A DNA stretch of 64,000 nt from Flavobacteriales bacterium (lineage in GTDB: Bacteria > Bacteroidota > Bacteroidia > Flavobacteriales_F > PHOS-HE28): the NCBI GenBank assembly GCA_016700415.1, contig CP065018.1, forward strand, positions 3,726,001 to 3,790,000, written 5' to 3'. Shown piece by piece: positions 41,185 to 49,596 of this stretch. Below the pieces are notes generated by a model, which saw only the letters and a program-made list of their open reading frames with translations, was not told where the DNA came from and searched no databases. Position 1 is the stretch's first letter; every line of letters begins with the position of its first letter. Both the position numbers and the translations under genes were made by a program.

Positions 41185-42030
41185 TCATGACCTGAACATC
41201 AAGATCAACTGCGCCAGCTTGGCCTTCAGGTCCTTGCGCTCCACGATCAGGTCCAAGAACCCATGCTCCAGCACGAATTCGCTGGTCTGGAAGCCGGGCG
41301 GCAGGTCGTGGCCGATGGTCTCGCGCACTATGCGCGGGCCGGCGAAAGCGACCAAGGCTTTTGGCTCTGCAATGTTGAGGTCGCCCAGCATGGCGAAGCT
41401 GGCGGTGACGCCTCCTGTGGTGGGGTCGGTAAGGATGCTGATGAAGGGCAGTCCCTTCTTGGCCATCATGCTGAGCTTGGCGCTGGTCTTGGCCATCTGC
41501 ATCAGGCTGAAGCCGGCCTCCATCATGCGGGCACCGCCGCTTTTGCTGATGATGATCAACGGGCACTTGCGGCGCATCGCGGTGTCGGCGGCCATGGCGA
41601 TCTTCTCGCCCACCACGCTGCCCATGCTGCCACCAATGAATTTGAAATCCATGCAGGCGATCACCACGGGCTGCTTTTCCAATTTCCCCTCGGCGGCGCG
41701 AAGGGCGTCGTTCAAGCCGGTGGCTTTTCGCGTTTTGGCCAAGCGGTCCACATACTTCTTGGTATCAACGAAGCCCAATGGGTCCCCGGCGATCAGCTTG
41801 GCCCCGATCTCCTTGAACATGTTGTCGTCGAAGAGGATGCTGAAATACTCCGCGCTTCCGACCTTCTCATGGTGCTGGCACTTGGCGCAGACCCAGAGGT
41901 TCTTGGCGTGGTCGTCGGAGGTCATGATCTCCGAGCATTCCGGGCACTTGTACCAGAGTCCCTCGGGGGTCTCCTTCTTCTCCTCGGTGGCGGTGGTGAT
42001 GCCTTCCTTGACGCGATTGAACCAACCCAT
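41185..42030 (-). CDS. accD: Acetyl-CoA carboxylase carboxyltransferase subunit beta
   Basis: Transfers the carboxyl group from biotin to acetyl-CoA, making malonyl-CoA, the extender used by fatty acid synthesis and by the PKS module in this window. About 281 aa from the ATG at 42030 (MGWFNRVKEGI). N-terminal zinc ribbon CPEC...CAKC, then the crotonase-like core with KSGGARMMEAGFSLMQMAKTSAKL (in part), TDPTTGGVTASFAMLGDLNIAEP and the C-terminal LEHGFLDLIVER. accA is not in the window. Confidence 0.96.
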   Translation of the reverse strand: MGWFNRVKEGITTATEEKKETPEGLWYKCPECSEIMTSDDHAKNLWVCAKCQHHEKVGSAEYFSILFDDNMFKEIGAKLIAGDPLGFVDTKKYVDRLAKTRKATGLNDALRAAEGKLEKQPVVIACMDFKFIGGSMGSVVGEKIAMAADTAMRRKCPLIIISKSGGARMMEAGFSLMQMAKTSAKLSMMAKKGLPFISILTDPTTGGVTASFAMLGDLNIAEPKALVAFAGPRIVRETIGHDLPPGFQTSEFVLEHGFLDLIVERKDLKAKLAQLILMFRS

Positions 42031-42048
42031 GCGTGATGTTTGATCAAG

Positions 42049-42056
42049 CGAAGTTA
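42049..42056 (-). promoter_or_regulatory. Candidate -7 box of accD (TAACTTCG)
   Basis: TAnnTTTG-like with one T to C change, 18 bp upstream of the accD ATG on the minus strand. The 42057-42187 gap above it holds low-complexity purine/pyrimidine-rich sequence and no gene that I can support. Confidence 0.4.
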
Positions 42057-42187
42057 AGTGCTCCGAGTTCAGTGGATGACCGCCCTTGCTTCGCTTACCT
42101 TCCTTGCCTCCCTTCCCCACTTCGCCAAGTGATGGAAGCTATGGAGGTAAAGGAAGTACAGGAGGTGGTGGGGGAGTGGAACTCCAC

Positions 42188-43261
42188 TTACGCGATCGTC
42201 ACCTTCTTGTCCAAGTACACGTCCTGGATGGCGTTCAGCAGTTGCACGCCTTCTTTCATGGGGCGCTGGAAGGCTTTGCGGCCACTGATCAGACCCTGTC
42301 CACCGGCGCGCTTGTTGATCACTGCGGTGCGCACGGCTTCGGCCAGGTCGCTGGCACCGCTGCTGGCTCCGCCGCTGTTGATCAAGCCGATGCGGCCCAT
42401 GTAGCAGTTGGCCACTTGGTAACGGCAGAGGTCGATCGGATGGTCGGTGGTGAGGTCGCTGTATACTTTCTTGTGCGTCTTTCCGTATCCGCTGCCCATG
42501 GCGGTGTAGCCACCGTTGGACTCGGGCAATTTCTGCTTGATGATGTCCGCTTGGATGGTGACGCCGAGGTGGTTGGCTTGTGCGGTGAGGTCTGCGGCGG
42601 TGTGGTAGTCTTTGCCGTCCTTTTTGAAGCCCGGGTTGCGCAGATAGCACCAGAGAATGGTGGCCATGCCCAGCTCGTGCGCGTACTGGAATGCCTCGGC
42701 CACTTCAGTGATCTGGCGGGTGCTCTCGTCGCTGCCGAAGTAGATGGTGGCGCCCACGGCCACGGCGCCCATGTCCCATGCGCTTTCCACCGTGCCGAAC
42801 ATCACCTGGTCGAACTTGTTCGGCAGGGTCATCAGCTCGTTGTGGTTGAGCTTCACGATGAAGGGGATCTTGTGAGCATACTTCCGCGCCACGCTGCCCA
42901 GCACGCCGTAGGTGGAGGCCACGGCATTGCAGCCGCCTTCCATGGCCAGTTCAACGATCTTGTCCCCGTCGAAATAGATGGGGTTCGGTGCGAAACTGGC
43001 GCCACCGCTGTGCTCGATGCCTTGGTCCACGGGCAGGATGCTCATGTAGCCGCTGTTGGCCAGTCGGCCATTGCCGTAGAGCGCCTGGATGCTGCGCATC
43101 ACCTGCGGATTGCGGTTGCTCAGCGCGAAGGAGCGGTCCACGAAATCAGGGCCGGGCAGGTTCAATTGGGCTTTTTCAATGGTCTTGCAGGTGTGCCCCA
43201 GAAGGCTTTCCGCATCGGCGCCCAACAGTTCGTTCAAATTCCCGGTTTTCATAGTGCTCAT
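42188..43261 (-). CDS. fbaB: Class I fructose-bisphosphate aldolase (DhnA/FbaB type)
   Basis: Cleaves fructose 1,6-bisphosphate, the product of the PFK encoded in the same window. 357 aa. DeoC/LacD-like barrel with LPVDQGIEHS near the N-terminus, FIVKLNHNE (the lysine in this strand region), GATIYFGSDES, and INSGGASSGASDLAEAVRTA near the C-terminus. The start may be 43261 or the ATG three codons later (43252). A perfect -7 box lies 24 bp upstream. Confidence 0.93.
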   Translation of the reverse strand: MSTMKTGNLNELLGADAESLLGHTCKTIEKAQLNLPGPDFVDRSFALSNRNPQVMRSIQALYGNGRLANSGYMSILPVDQGIEHSGGASFAPNPIYFDGDKIVELAMEGGCNAVASTYGVLGSVARKYAHKIPFIVKLNHNELMTLPNKFDQVMFGTVESAWDMGAVAVGATIYFGSDESTRQITEVAEAFQYAHELGMATILWCYLRNPGFKKDGKDYHTAADLTAQANHLGVTIQADIIKQKLPESNGGYTAMGSGYGKTHKKVYSDLTTDHPIDLCRYQVANCYMGRIGLINSGGASSGASDLAEAVRTAVINKRAGGQGLISGRKAFQRPMKEGVQLLNAIQDVYLDKKVTIA

Positions 43262-43285
43262 GTGGCTACGCTAAAAATTTGGCCG

Positions 43286-43293
43286 CAAAGGTA
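43286..43293 (-). promoter_or_regulatory. -7 promoter box of fbaB (TACCTTTG)
   Basis: Perfect TAnnTTTG match on the minus strand, followed by CGGCC as in the rpe, purK and aminotransferase promoters. No clear -33 TTG at the expected distance. Confidence 0.6.
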
Positions 43294-43497
43294 GGGTTTG
43301 GTGGAGGCTATTGAGAACCGATCTCACCATAGAGGTACTGAGGGCCCGAGGAACAGGTGACAGTATGCAGTATGTAGTCTCCAGTGGCAGTCGGCCGTAG
43401 CAGTTCGTAGCAGCCCGATCACTATCCACGGATAACCAACTGCATTTCTTCGCGCCTCCGCGTCTCTGCGACCATACTCTCTGTGGATCACGGTAGA
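43294..43497. repeat. Intergenic low-complexity element (GCAGT-type and 'cgcctccgcgtctctgcg'-type sequence)
   Basis: About 200 bp without a gene. It contains CAGTATGCAGTATG, CAGTGGCAGTCGG and GCAGCCCGATCACT, related to sequence at 32345-32395 and, inverted, at 60685-60722. It ends with a pyrimidine-rich CGCCTCCGCGTCTCTGCG stretch. Looks like a dispersed intergenic repeat family. Confidence 0.45.
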
Positions 43498-46041
43498 TCA
43501 GAACGGATATCCGATCCCCAGATTGAAATTCAACTTGTTGCCCAAGGTGGTGGTCAACTCCGGTGACTTGGGCTGGAAGAGCCAGCGCTGTCCCATGGGC
43601 AGGCCGGGATCCTTGGTCTGCAGCCCGAGGTCAAAGCGTACGAGGAAGAAATCGAAGTTGAGCCGCGCGCCCACACCGGTGCCGAAGGCCAGTTCACCGG
43701 CCGCCTTGCCGATCTGGAAACCACTGCCGGGCTTGGCGGGGTTTTCCTGGAGGTCCCAGATATTCCCGATGTCCACGAAGAAGGCACCTTCGAGGTAGCC
43801 GATCAGCTTGAACCGGTATTCCGCGTTGCCTTCGATGCGGATCTCGCCCACGCGGTCGAACGCGTCCAATGGGGCGCTGTAGGAGCCGGGGCCCAGGGAG
43901 CGCGCGCGCCAGGCCCGTATGCCGTTCGCCCCACCGCTGAAGAAACTGCTTTCGAAGGGCAGTACCCCCAAGTTTCCGAAGGGCACGCCCACGCCGGCAT
44001 CCACGCGGAAGGCCAGACTGCTTTTGGAGTGGATGGTGTGGTAATAGCGCATGTCGTTCTCCACCTTCACGAACTGGGCGAAACGCACCCCGGCCAGCGT
44101 ATAGAAGCTGTTGCCCGCCGTGTCGGTCTGCTGGTCCGTCCGAAAGGCCTCGTTCGTCAACCGCAGCAGGTTTCCCGCGGTCTGGAGCGTGGGGCGCCAT
44201 AAAAAGACGTTCCGCTTGTGGTCCCCTTCCTGTGTGTTCAAGGTGAGGGTGGCCCGGGCACCGGCGATCACGTGGTCGGTATAGCTGTCGCGCAGCACCG
44301 CATCGTTGGAGGTCCGGATGAAATCCTGGAAGCCTGTGCTGATCAACGGGATCCGGATGATGTTCACCTCCGCCGGGTACAGGGCCATGGACAGGGTGCG
44401 GCTCTTGTTCCATTCATAGCCGTAGCTCATCTTGGCCAAGGTGCGCGTATAGTCAGGCCGGCGCTGATAGTTGTACAGCAGATTTACGGCGGTACGCCTG
44501 CCCCAGGTGTTCGGCCAGCGGTCATCGGTGTTCCAGAAGGGGATGATGAAGCGGGGAAAGCGGATGGTGACCTCCGGGCCGATCTCCACGGTGTTGAAGA
44601 GCACGTCGTGGCCCACGTCGGAACTGGCATCACCGGCGGAGCCGCGGCCGTCCAGGCTCTGTTGCGCCTCTAAGCCGAGCGCCATCCGGGCCTGTATGGA
44701 GCCCATGCTCCGGAAGAGGTTTTTATGGCGGTAGTTCAGGCTGACGGAGGTGCCCAAGAAGCCGCCGCGGTTGGTGCCGAAGCCTTCGAGCGAGAGGCTC
44801 TGCCGCTTGCTGGGGATGACGTCGATCAAGCAATCGGCCTGGTTGTGGGACCGGGTCTGTGTGGTGTCGAAGGTGATGTCAACGCGGTTGAACACGTTCA
44901 GGTTGAGCAGGCGGCGGTACGTGCGGTCGTTGGTGGTCTCGCTGAACTTGGACCCTCCCTTCAGGAGGAGGCTGCTGCTCAATGCCTTCGGGCGGTAGGC
45001 CGGTCTCTTCCCGGTGAAAAGGAAGGTGTAGTTCTTGTATTCCACGGTGTCCGACGGCAAGGGTTTCTTGCCGAAGCCGGGGCGTTGCGTCATGTCCACC
45101 GTGATGTCCTCCAGGAAGTACACGGTCCCTTCCGGGGTGCCCGCCAAGCCGCGCCTCCCGCGGGCCAAGGGACGCTCGAAGCGGAGCTGCAGGTCCACCT
45201 CCTGGTCCCCGGCGCTGGTGTCCGCCACATATTGCAGCAGGTCCCGCGTGAAATAGAGGTAGCCCTGCTTCCGGAGCATTTCGGTGATGCGGTTGCGTTC
45301 CTTATCGAGCACGTCGGCGTCGAAGCGGATGCCGGGGACCAGCAGGGTGGAAGCCCGGGAGGCGCGCACCAGGCTGTCGATGGCGGGATCGTCCACGGAC
45401 CATTCCGCCGAACAGATCGTGTAAGGTCGGCCCGCCGTGATGCGGTATTCCACCTCCGCCTTGGGTTGGCGGAAGGCACTGCCCCGCTTGTTCGAAAAAA
45501 GCCTGGAGCGCTCGAAGAAGATGGTGTCGGAAACGGTGGCATTGAAGAAACCCTCTTTGCCGAGGTAGAGCTTCAGTTGGTCCACGCTGCGGTCCACCAA
45601 GGAACTGTCCAGGATCACCGGAGCCTCGCCCACATCTTCGCGCAGCCACACACGGAGCGTCCGCCGGCACTCTTTGTCCTTCACTTGCTTCGGTTCCTTG
45701 CCGCGCGCGATGCGCTTGGCGTTTTTCGCTACGGCCTTTTCCGCTCGCCGGACGTTCTTCACGGCACAGATCGAATCCACCTCTGCCTTGCGACTTGCCG
45801 TTTTTTCCGGGCTGCTCCAGTTGTAGAAGTGGAGGTAAAGGCGTTGGCCCAGCACTTTGTTGTTGGGCTTCTGCTTGAGGATGCCCTTCAGCTCATCCGT
45901 GGTAAGGTCCTTGGCATCTGACTTCACGATGTTCCGCACCAAGAGATGCTCGCCCTTGGGCACGCGTTTGGTCGGGTTGCACGCCGCCAGCAGGGCCGTG
46001 ACGGCGACCAAGAGGGGGATATGGAACTTGCTGTAGCGCAC
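43498..46041 (-). CDS. BamA/TamA-family outer membrane lipoprotein (TamL-like)
   Basis: 847 aa from a GTG at 46041. The N-terminus is a lipoprotein signal with lipobox LLAAC (Cys at about 21). POTRA-like segments follow (about 140-330), then a surface-antigen-type 16-strand barrel with the family motif GGANGIRAWRARSLGPGSY and a C-terminal strand ending in phenylalanine (NLGIGYPF). This matches the lipidated TamA/BamA homologue of Bacteroidota, thought to act in assembling outer membrane proteins. It is divergent from the SpoU methyltransferase gene. Family call firm, exact role inferred. Confidence 0.88.
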   Translation of the reverse strand: MRYSKFHIPLLVAVTALLAACNPTKRVPKGEHLLVRNIVKSDAKDLTTDELKGILKQKPNNKVLGQRLYLHFYNWSSPEKTASRKAEVDSICAVKNVRRAEKAVAKNAKRIARGKEPKQVKDKECRRTLRVWLREDVGEAPVILDSSLVDRSVDQLKLYLGKEGFFNATVSDTIFFERSRLFSNKRGSAFRQPKAEVEYRITAGRPYTICSAEWSVDDPAIDSLVRASRASTLLVPGIRFDADVLDKERNRITEMLRKQGYLYFTRDLLQYVADTSAGDQEVDLQLRFERPLARGRRGLAGTPEGTVYFLEDITVDMTQRPGFGKKPLPSDTVEYKNYTFLFTGKRPAYRPKALSSSLLLKGGSKFSETTNDRTYRRLLNLNVFNRVDITFDTTQTRSHNQADCLIDVIPSKRQSLSLEGFGTNRGGFLGTSVSLNYRHKNLFRSMGSIQARMALGLEAQQSLDGRGSAGDASSDVGHDVLFNTVEIGPEVTIRFPRFIIPFWNTDDRWPNTWGRRTAVNLLYNYQRRPDYTRTLAKMSYGYEWNKSRTLSMALYPAEVNIIRIPLISTGFQDFIRTSNDAVLRDSYTDHVIAGARATLTLNTQEGDHKRNVFLWRPTLQTAGNLLRLTNEAFRTDQQTDTAGNSFYTLAGVRFAQFVKVENDMRYYHTIHSKSSLAFRVDAGVGVPFGNLGVLPFESSFFSGGANGIRAWRARSLGPGSYSAPLDAFDRVGEIRIEGNAEYRFKLIGYLEGAFFVDIGNIWDLQENPAKPGSGFQIGKAAGELAFGTGVGARLNFDFFLVRFDLGLQTKDPGLPMGQRWLFQPKSPELTTTLGNKLNFNLGIGYPF

Positions 46042-46118
46042 GGATAGGCGGAAGGACGGCTAATTTGCGCGGCGATGTACGGAAAGACCATGCCACGGCG
46101 GGCGAAGATATTCGGCAA

Positions 46119-46856
46119 ATGAGCGGGGGCCATGTGAAGCGCATGCGTGCGCTGCATCAGCGCAAGTTCCGGGAGGCCGAAGGGCTGTTCCTGGTGCAGG
46201 GGCGGAAGATGCTGCGCGAACTGCTGGCCACCCGGTTCGAGGTGGTGGAGCTGCATGCCACGGAAGAAGCGGCCCGTGAAATGGGCCTTGCCGACGCGGT
46301 CATTTCCCCTGCGCATGATCTGGAGCGCATGGGCACTTTTACTCAGGGCAACGAGATGGTAGCGGTGGTGCGGAAACCGGCCCCGGCCTCGCTGATCTTG
46401 CCAGCGGCCGACCGTTTCGTGCTGGCCGTGGACGACGTTTCCGACCCCGGCAACCTCGGCACATTGCTGCGCATCGCGGACTGGTTCGGAGCGGAACAGT
46501 TGTGGTGCTCCACCGAAAGCGTGGAGGTCTGGAATCCGAAATGCGTGCAGGCGAGCATGGGTTCGATCTTCCGCGTACCGGTGGTGCCGACCGAACTGCC
46601 CGCTGCATTGCGGCAGGCTGCTGAAGGAGGCGTTCATATCTACAAGGCCGAAGCCTCGGGCGCGGATGTTTTCACCGTGAAGTTGGCCCGACCCGCCGTG
46701 CTGGTGCTGGGCAGTGAATCACACGGACTGTCGAAATGCGTGTTGGATGCGCCCGGAAGTTCCATCGCTATTCCGTCCTTCGGCGGGGCGGAATCGTTGA
46801 ACGTTTCAGCGGCGGCGGCTGCGCTTTGTATGGAGCTGGTGCGGCATGGGCGGTGA
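46119..46856 (+). CDS. RNA 2'-O-methyltransferase, TrmH/SpoU family
   Basis: About 245 aa from the ATG at 46119; another in-frame ATG lies at 46143. N-terminal SpoU substrate-binding segment (RKFREAEGLFLVQGRKMLREL), then the knotted SPOUT domain: VDDVSDPGNLGTLLRIADWFG, VLVLGSESHGLS and the C-terminal SIAIPSFGGAESLNVSAAAA. Methylates a ribose in rRNA or tRNA using S-adenosylmethionine; which site cannot be told. An IS256-family element begins 55 bp downstream. Confidence 0.92.
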   Translation: MSGGHVKRMRALHQRKFREAEGLFLVQGRKMLRELLATRFEVVELHATEEAAREMGLADAVISPAHDLERMGTFTQGNEMVAVVRKPAPASLILPAADRFVLAVDDVSDPGNLGTLLRIADWFGAEQLWCSTESVEVWNPKCVQASMGSIFRVPVVPTELPAALRQAAEGGVHIYKAEASGADVFTVKLARPAVLVLGSESHGLSKCVLDAPGSSIAIPSFGGAESLNVSAAAAALCMELVRHGR

Positions 46857-46945
46857 TCGTTCCTGTTCCCTCAGATTATGCACAAAGGATTAAAAGTAGG
46901 CAAAACATAGGGGAGTATTCCGAAATGTGTGTCAATCTGCACTGA

Positions 46946-46996
46946 GGCACGGTGACATTCTCCTGGCCCCAAGCCAAAGGAGAATGTCTCCGTGCC
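46946..46996 (-). terminator. Long hairpin at the transposase 3' end, inside the IS
   Basis: 19-bp arms (46946-46964 and 46978-46996) pair with one mismatch around a 13-nt loop. It lies directly downstream of the transposase stop codon and 10 bp inside the left TIR. It would stop transcription leaving the element, or protect the transposase gene from read-through entering on the other strand. Confidence 0.8.
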
Positions 46997-47002
46997 GGAT
47001 CC

Positions 47003-48238
47003 TCAGACCAGCACATGGGCCAATCTTTCGGGGTACATGTTGCTCAACGACTGAAGGATCTGCGGCCAGCTGCGGACCTTTCTCTTCCAGCTTTTCTCGT
47101 TGTGCTTAAGTGTCAAATATAATTGCTTCTCCAAGGCACTTTCGCTGATGAACGCACCCTTGGTCTTGGTGGCCTTGCGAAGAATGCGGTGCAGGGCCTC
47201 CACCGGGTTCGTGGTGTAGATCACCCTGCGTATGGCATCGGGATGATCAAAGAACGGGCTTAGCTCGCACCAGTCTTTCTCCCACTTGGCCGCGATCTCC
47301 GGATATCTCCCTACCCATTCCCGCTTGAACTCCTGGAGCTTTTCCCAGGCCGCTTCGGGACTATCCTGCTGGTAGATCGAACGCAGTCCTTGGCAAACTG
47401 TCTTGTAGTCCTTCCAAGAGACGAACTTCAAGCTGGTGCGCACCATATGGACGATGCAGCGCTGTACGACCGCTCGCGTGAATACGCCTTGGATCGCCTC
47501 GCTGAAGCCGTTCAGGCCGTCCACGCTGAAGAACAGCACGTCCTTTACCCCGCGGTCCTTGATGTTCTCCAGAACGCGCGCCCAATGGCGTGCTCCTTCC
47601 GCATCGCCGATGAACAAGCCGAGAACATCACGTTCCCCGTCCATCCTCACCCCGTATACCGAGTAAACGGCTTTGGTCAACACCTTTCTATTCTCCCGGA
47701 CCTTGTAGTGGACCGCATCGAGATAAATGACCACGTACACCTCTTCCAGCGGGCGGTTGCGCCATGTCTCGATCTCCTCGAACACCCGGTCGGTGATCGA
47801 GCTGATGAACGATGGGGAGTAGCTCACCCCGTACATCTTCTTTAGATGGTCCCCAATGTCCTCGTAGCTGGTGCCCTTGCCGTACAGATGCAGGATCTGG
47901 TTCTCCAGTTCGGGGGCCAGCGACCGGTCCCACTTCTTGATGATCGTCGGCTCAAAACTGCCGTTGCGGTCTCGCGGAGGCCTGACCGAAACGGGACCCA
48001 GTGCCGTTCTCACGGTCTTGTCGGTGTAGCCGTTGCGCCTATTGCTCCGCTTCTTCTCCTGGTCCAAATGCGCGTCCATCTCCCCTTCGAAGGCGGCGGA
48101 AAGCAGGCGGCCGATCATGCCCGTGAGCACACCGTGTTCTCCGATCAGGCCCTTGCCTTCTGTCAATCCTTGGATGGCTTCTTGCTCGAACTTGGCGTAG
48201 TCGAACGCCTTCTCTTTTTCAACTTTTCTCTTTTTCAT
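47003..48238 (-). CDS. IS256-family transposase (mutator type)
   Basis: About 411 aa from the ATG at 48238 (MKKRKVEKEKAFDYAKFEQ); the longer frame to 48265 is less likely. Intact. Mutator-type DDE domain: VVIYLDAVHYKVREN (first Asp), FFSVDGLNGFSEAIQGVF (second Asp), the HMVRTSLKFVSWKD segment typical of the family, a Glu in the helical insertion region, and the C-terminal YTTNPVEALHRILRK. Probably active, since the ends and target repeats are also intact. Confidence 0.95.
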   Translation of the reverse strand: MKKRKVEKEKAFDYAKFEQEAIQGLTEGKGLIGEHGVLTGMIGRLLSAAFEGEMDAHLDQEKKRSNRRNGYTDKTVRTALGPVSVRPPRDRNGSFEPTIIKKWDRSLAPELENQILHLYGKGTSYEDIGDHLKKMYGVSYSPSFISSITDRVFEEIETWRNRPLEEVYVVIYLDAVHYKVRENRKVLTKAVYSVYGVRMDGERDVLGLFIGDAEGARHWARVLENIKDRGVKDVLFFSVDGLNGFSEAIQGVFTRAVVQRCIVHMVRTSLKFVSWKDYKTVCQGLRSIYQQDSPEAAWEKLQEFKREWVGRYPEIAAKWEKDWCELSPFFDHPDAIRRVIYTTNPVEALHRILRKATKTKGAFISESALEKQLYLTLKHNEKSWKRKVRSWPQILQSLSNMYPERLAHVLV

Positions 48239-48394
48239 GGGGCAAGTTTCTGAATGGTTTGTCAAACTATCCTTGACACACTTTTCAGAATACTCTCAAA
48301 CATAGTGACTCCCGTAAACTACATTTTACTAAGCTTCACTCCCGAAATGGAACGATCCGCCACACATTCGCCCGCAGGGATGTCCGCTTCGGGG

Positions 48395-48408
48395 CCGATA
48401 CGTATCGG
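48395..48408. promoter_or_regulatory. 14-bp perfect palindrome CCGATACGTATCGG
   Basis: Perfect dyad symmetry in the intergenic region between the IS256 element and the octamer array (gene-free stretch 48306-48770). Size and symmetry fit a dimeric repressor or restriction/methylation site. No associated regulator gene is seen nearby. Confidence 0.35.
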
Positions 48409-48454
48409 ACCGAACAGTTCATCAGCGTGGGTGCCGAGCGAAGTCGAGGTGCAT

Positions 48455-48686
48455 CAACCCGTCAACCCGTCAACCCGTCAACCCGTCAACCCGTCAACCC
48501 GTCAACCCGTCAACCCGTCAACCCGTCAACCCGTCAACCCGTCAACCCGTCAACCCGTCAACCCGTCAACCCGTCAACCCGTCAACCCGTCAACCCGTCA
48601 ACCCGTCAACCCGTCAACCCGTCAACCCGTCAACCCGTCAACCCGTCAACCCGTCAACCCGTCAACCCGTCAACCCGTCAACCCGT
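48455..48686. repeat. 29 perfect tandem copies of the octamer CAACCCGT
   Basis: 232 bp with no mismatch. Since 8 is not a multiple of 3, all three frames are read in turn, giving the artefactual peptide repeat STRQPVNP. It ends 84 bp upstream of the start of the small secreted protein gene at 48771. Perfect copies indicate recent expansion by slippage, and the copy number is probably variable. Confidence 0.97.
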
Positions 48687-48770
48687 CTTCTAAAGTTACC
48701 TTCAGTACTTCCTCCTCCACGCTCCCGGCTTGGGTGTTTCCACACGCGGCATAGTGCAAAACCCCTTGCC

Positions 48771-49280
48771 ATGTTGCGCGGTGGCCTCTTAGCCTTGTTC
48801 CTGGCCTGCCCGCTTTGGGCTTACCTTCGGGTTCCCATGGAAACCGTGCAGTCCCGGTCCGCATGGGCCTGCGTGCGATCCGCTGCGGGCATGGGCATGG
48901 ACAAGCACAGCCATAGTTGGAACGCTGATGCAAGAACCAACCTGCGTTGCGAACAGGGACCCGATACCACGAAAACATCCCGTGCGGAACAGGTGGGCAG
49001 CTACCAACACCCGGACCCGGAAGTGTATAGGGAAATACTGTGGCAGATGAAGATGGATCGCCAGCGCCAAGCGACAACGCTGGAAGGATGCGCAAGCCAA
49101 CTGCATGAACTTCAACAGCGTGTGGATTTCCTGGAATTGTACGTGGACGAGCTGCGGAAGCACATTGCTTACGAACTTCCCATCTCACATGAGGCTCCTA
49201 CACTCACACCTGCACAAGCGCAATACCTGCGGGAATTGATCCAGAGACCAGTGCCGACCCCATCAACAGAAGAAAAATAA
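48771..49280 (+). CDS. Hypothetical protein with hydrophobic N-terminus and coiled-coil segment
   Basis: 169 aa. A short hydrophobic N-terminus (GGLLALFLACPLWAYLRV) may be a signal or anchor. The middle is low-complexity. Residues about 95-140 (EILWQMKMDRQRQATTLEGCASQLHELQQRVDFLELYVDELRKHI, here in part) form a likely coiled coil, and a Pro/Thr-rich tail follows. Family not recognised. The octamer array upstream occupies the place where its promoter would be, so its expression may depend on array length. Coding is supported by length and signal only. Confidence 0.5.
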   Translation: MLRGGLLALFLACPLWAYLRVPMETVQSRSAWACVRSAAGMGMDKHSHSWNADARTNLRCEQGPDTTKTSRAEQVGSYQHPDPEVYREILWQMKMDRQRQATTLEGCASQLHELQQRVDFLELYVDELRKHIAYELPISHEAPTLTPAQAQYLRELIQRPVPTPSTEEK

Positions 49281-49355
49281 AAAAAGCCCCCGGTGCTATG
49301 AACACCGAGGGCCGTAACTCCAGTCCCACGAACACGCGAATGAACATGAAACAGA
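49274..49355 (-). ncRNA. Candidate short RNA or orphan attenuator leader
   Basis: On the minus strand a perfect -7 box TATCTTTG (plus positions 49361-49368) is followed about 45 nt later by a G/C-rich hairpin (49286-49296 pairing with 49302-49312, GCCC-CGGTG type arms) and a run of seven T plus ATTTTT: a textbook intrinsic terminator. The span could encode a leader peptide starting MFIRVFVG, rich in Phe, but no minus-strand gene follows; the convergent CDS ends at 49280. So it is either a free-standing sRNA of about 80 nt, an attenuator left without its operon, or only a terminator shared by both strands. Confidence 0.45.
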
Positions 49356-49522
49356 GATAGCAAAGATACGATCCTCCCTGGAGCAAGCCGCATGCCGGGT
49401 GGGACGGTGAGCACCCGGTATCCACGATCACGTGGCCGGAAGCGGAAAGCATCTTTGGGAAAACCTAGCGTGTCTTCCAAGTGCCGAAGAAGCGGTGAAC
49501 AAGAAAGGAGAAAAACAAAAAC

Positions 49523-49541
49523 ATGCTCAAAGCACTCCTTC
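49523..49541 (+). pseudogene. 5' remnant of the secreted protein gene split by the IS3 element
   Basis: ATG-CTC-AAA-GCA-CTC-CTT-C preceded by AAAGGAG about 12 nt upstream. Joined to 50811 (removing the IS and one target repeat TTC), it continues in frame as MLKALLPSLTNLATRAIPLA and so on, completing the signal peptide of the downstream ORF. Confidence 0.8.
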
Positions 49542-49596
49542 TGTAGTACTCCCCAAAAACTGGACAGGTAGCTAAGGTGGCTAAACTTGTCCAAGG

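Larger units (their letters stand above)
46911..48297 (-). mobile_element. Complete IS256-family insertion sequence with TIRs and 8-bp target duplication
   Basis: 1387 bp. Terminal inverted repeats of 25 bp, 46911-46935 and 48273-48297, match at 22 of 25 positions (starts GGGAGTATTC and GAGAGTATTC when both are read inwards). Flanking direct repeat AAACATAG at 46903-46910 and 48298-48305. Carries one transposase gene on the minus strand and a strong hairpin behind it. The 8-bp duplication fits the family (8-9 bp). It sits between two genes and does not break a recognisable CDS. Confidence 0.95.

Noticed and set aside
48455..48686. CRISPR array
   Set aside because: Units are 8 bp and contiguous with no spacers, and no cas genes are present.
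48254..48754. Plus-strand frames reading through the octamer array (QPVNPSTR peptide repeats)
   Set aside because: All three frames of an 8-bp repeat are open by chance; no conserved sequence outside the array.
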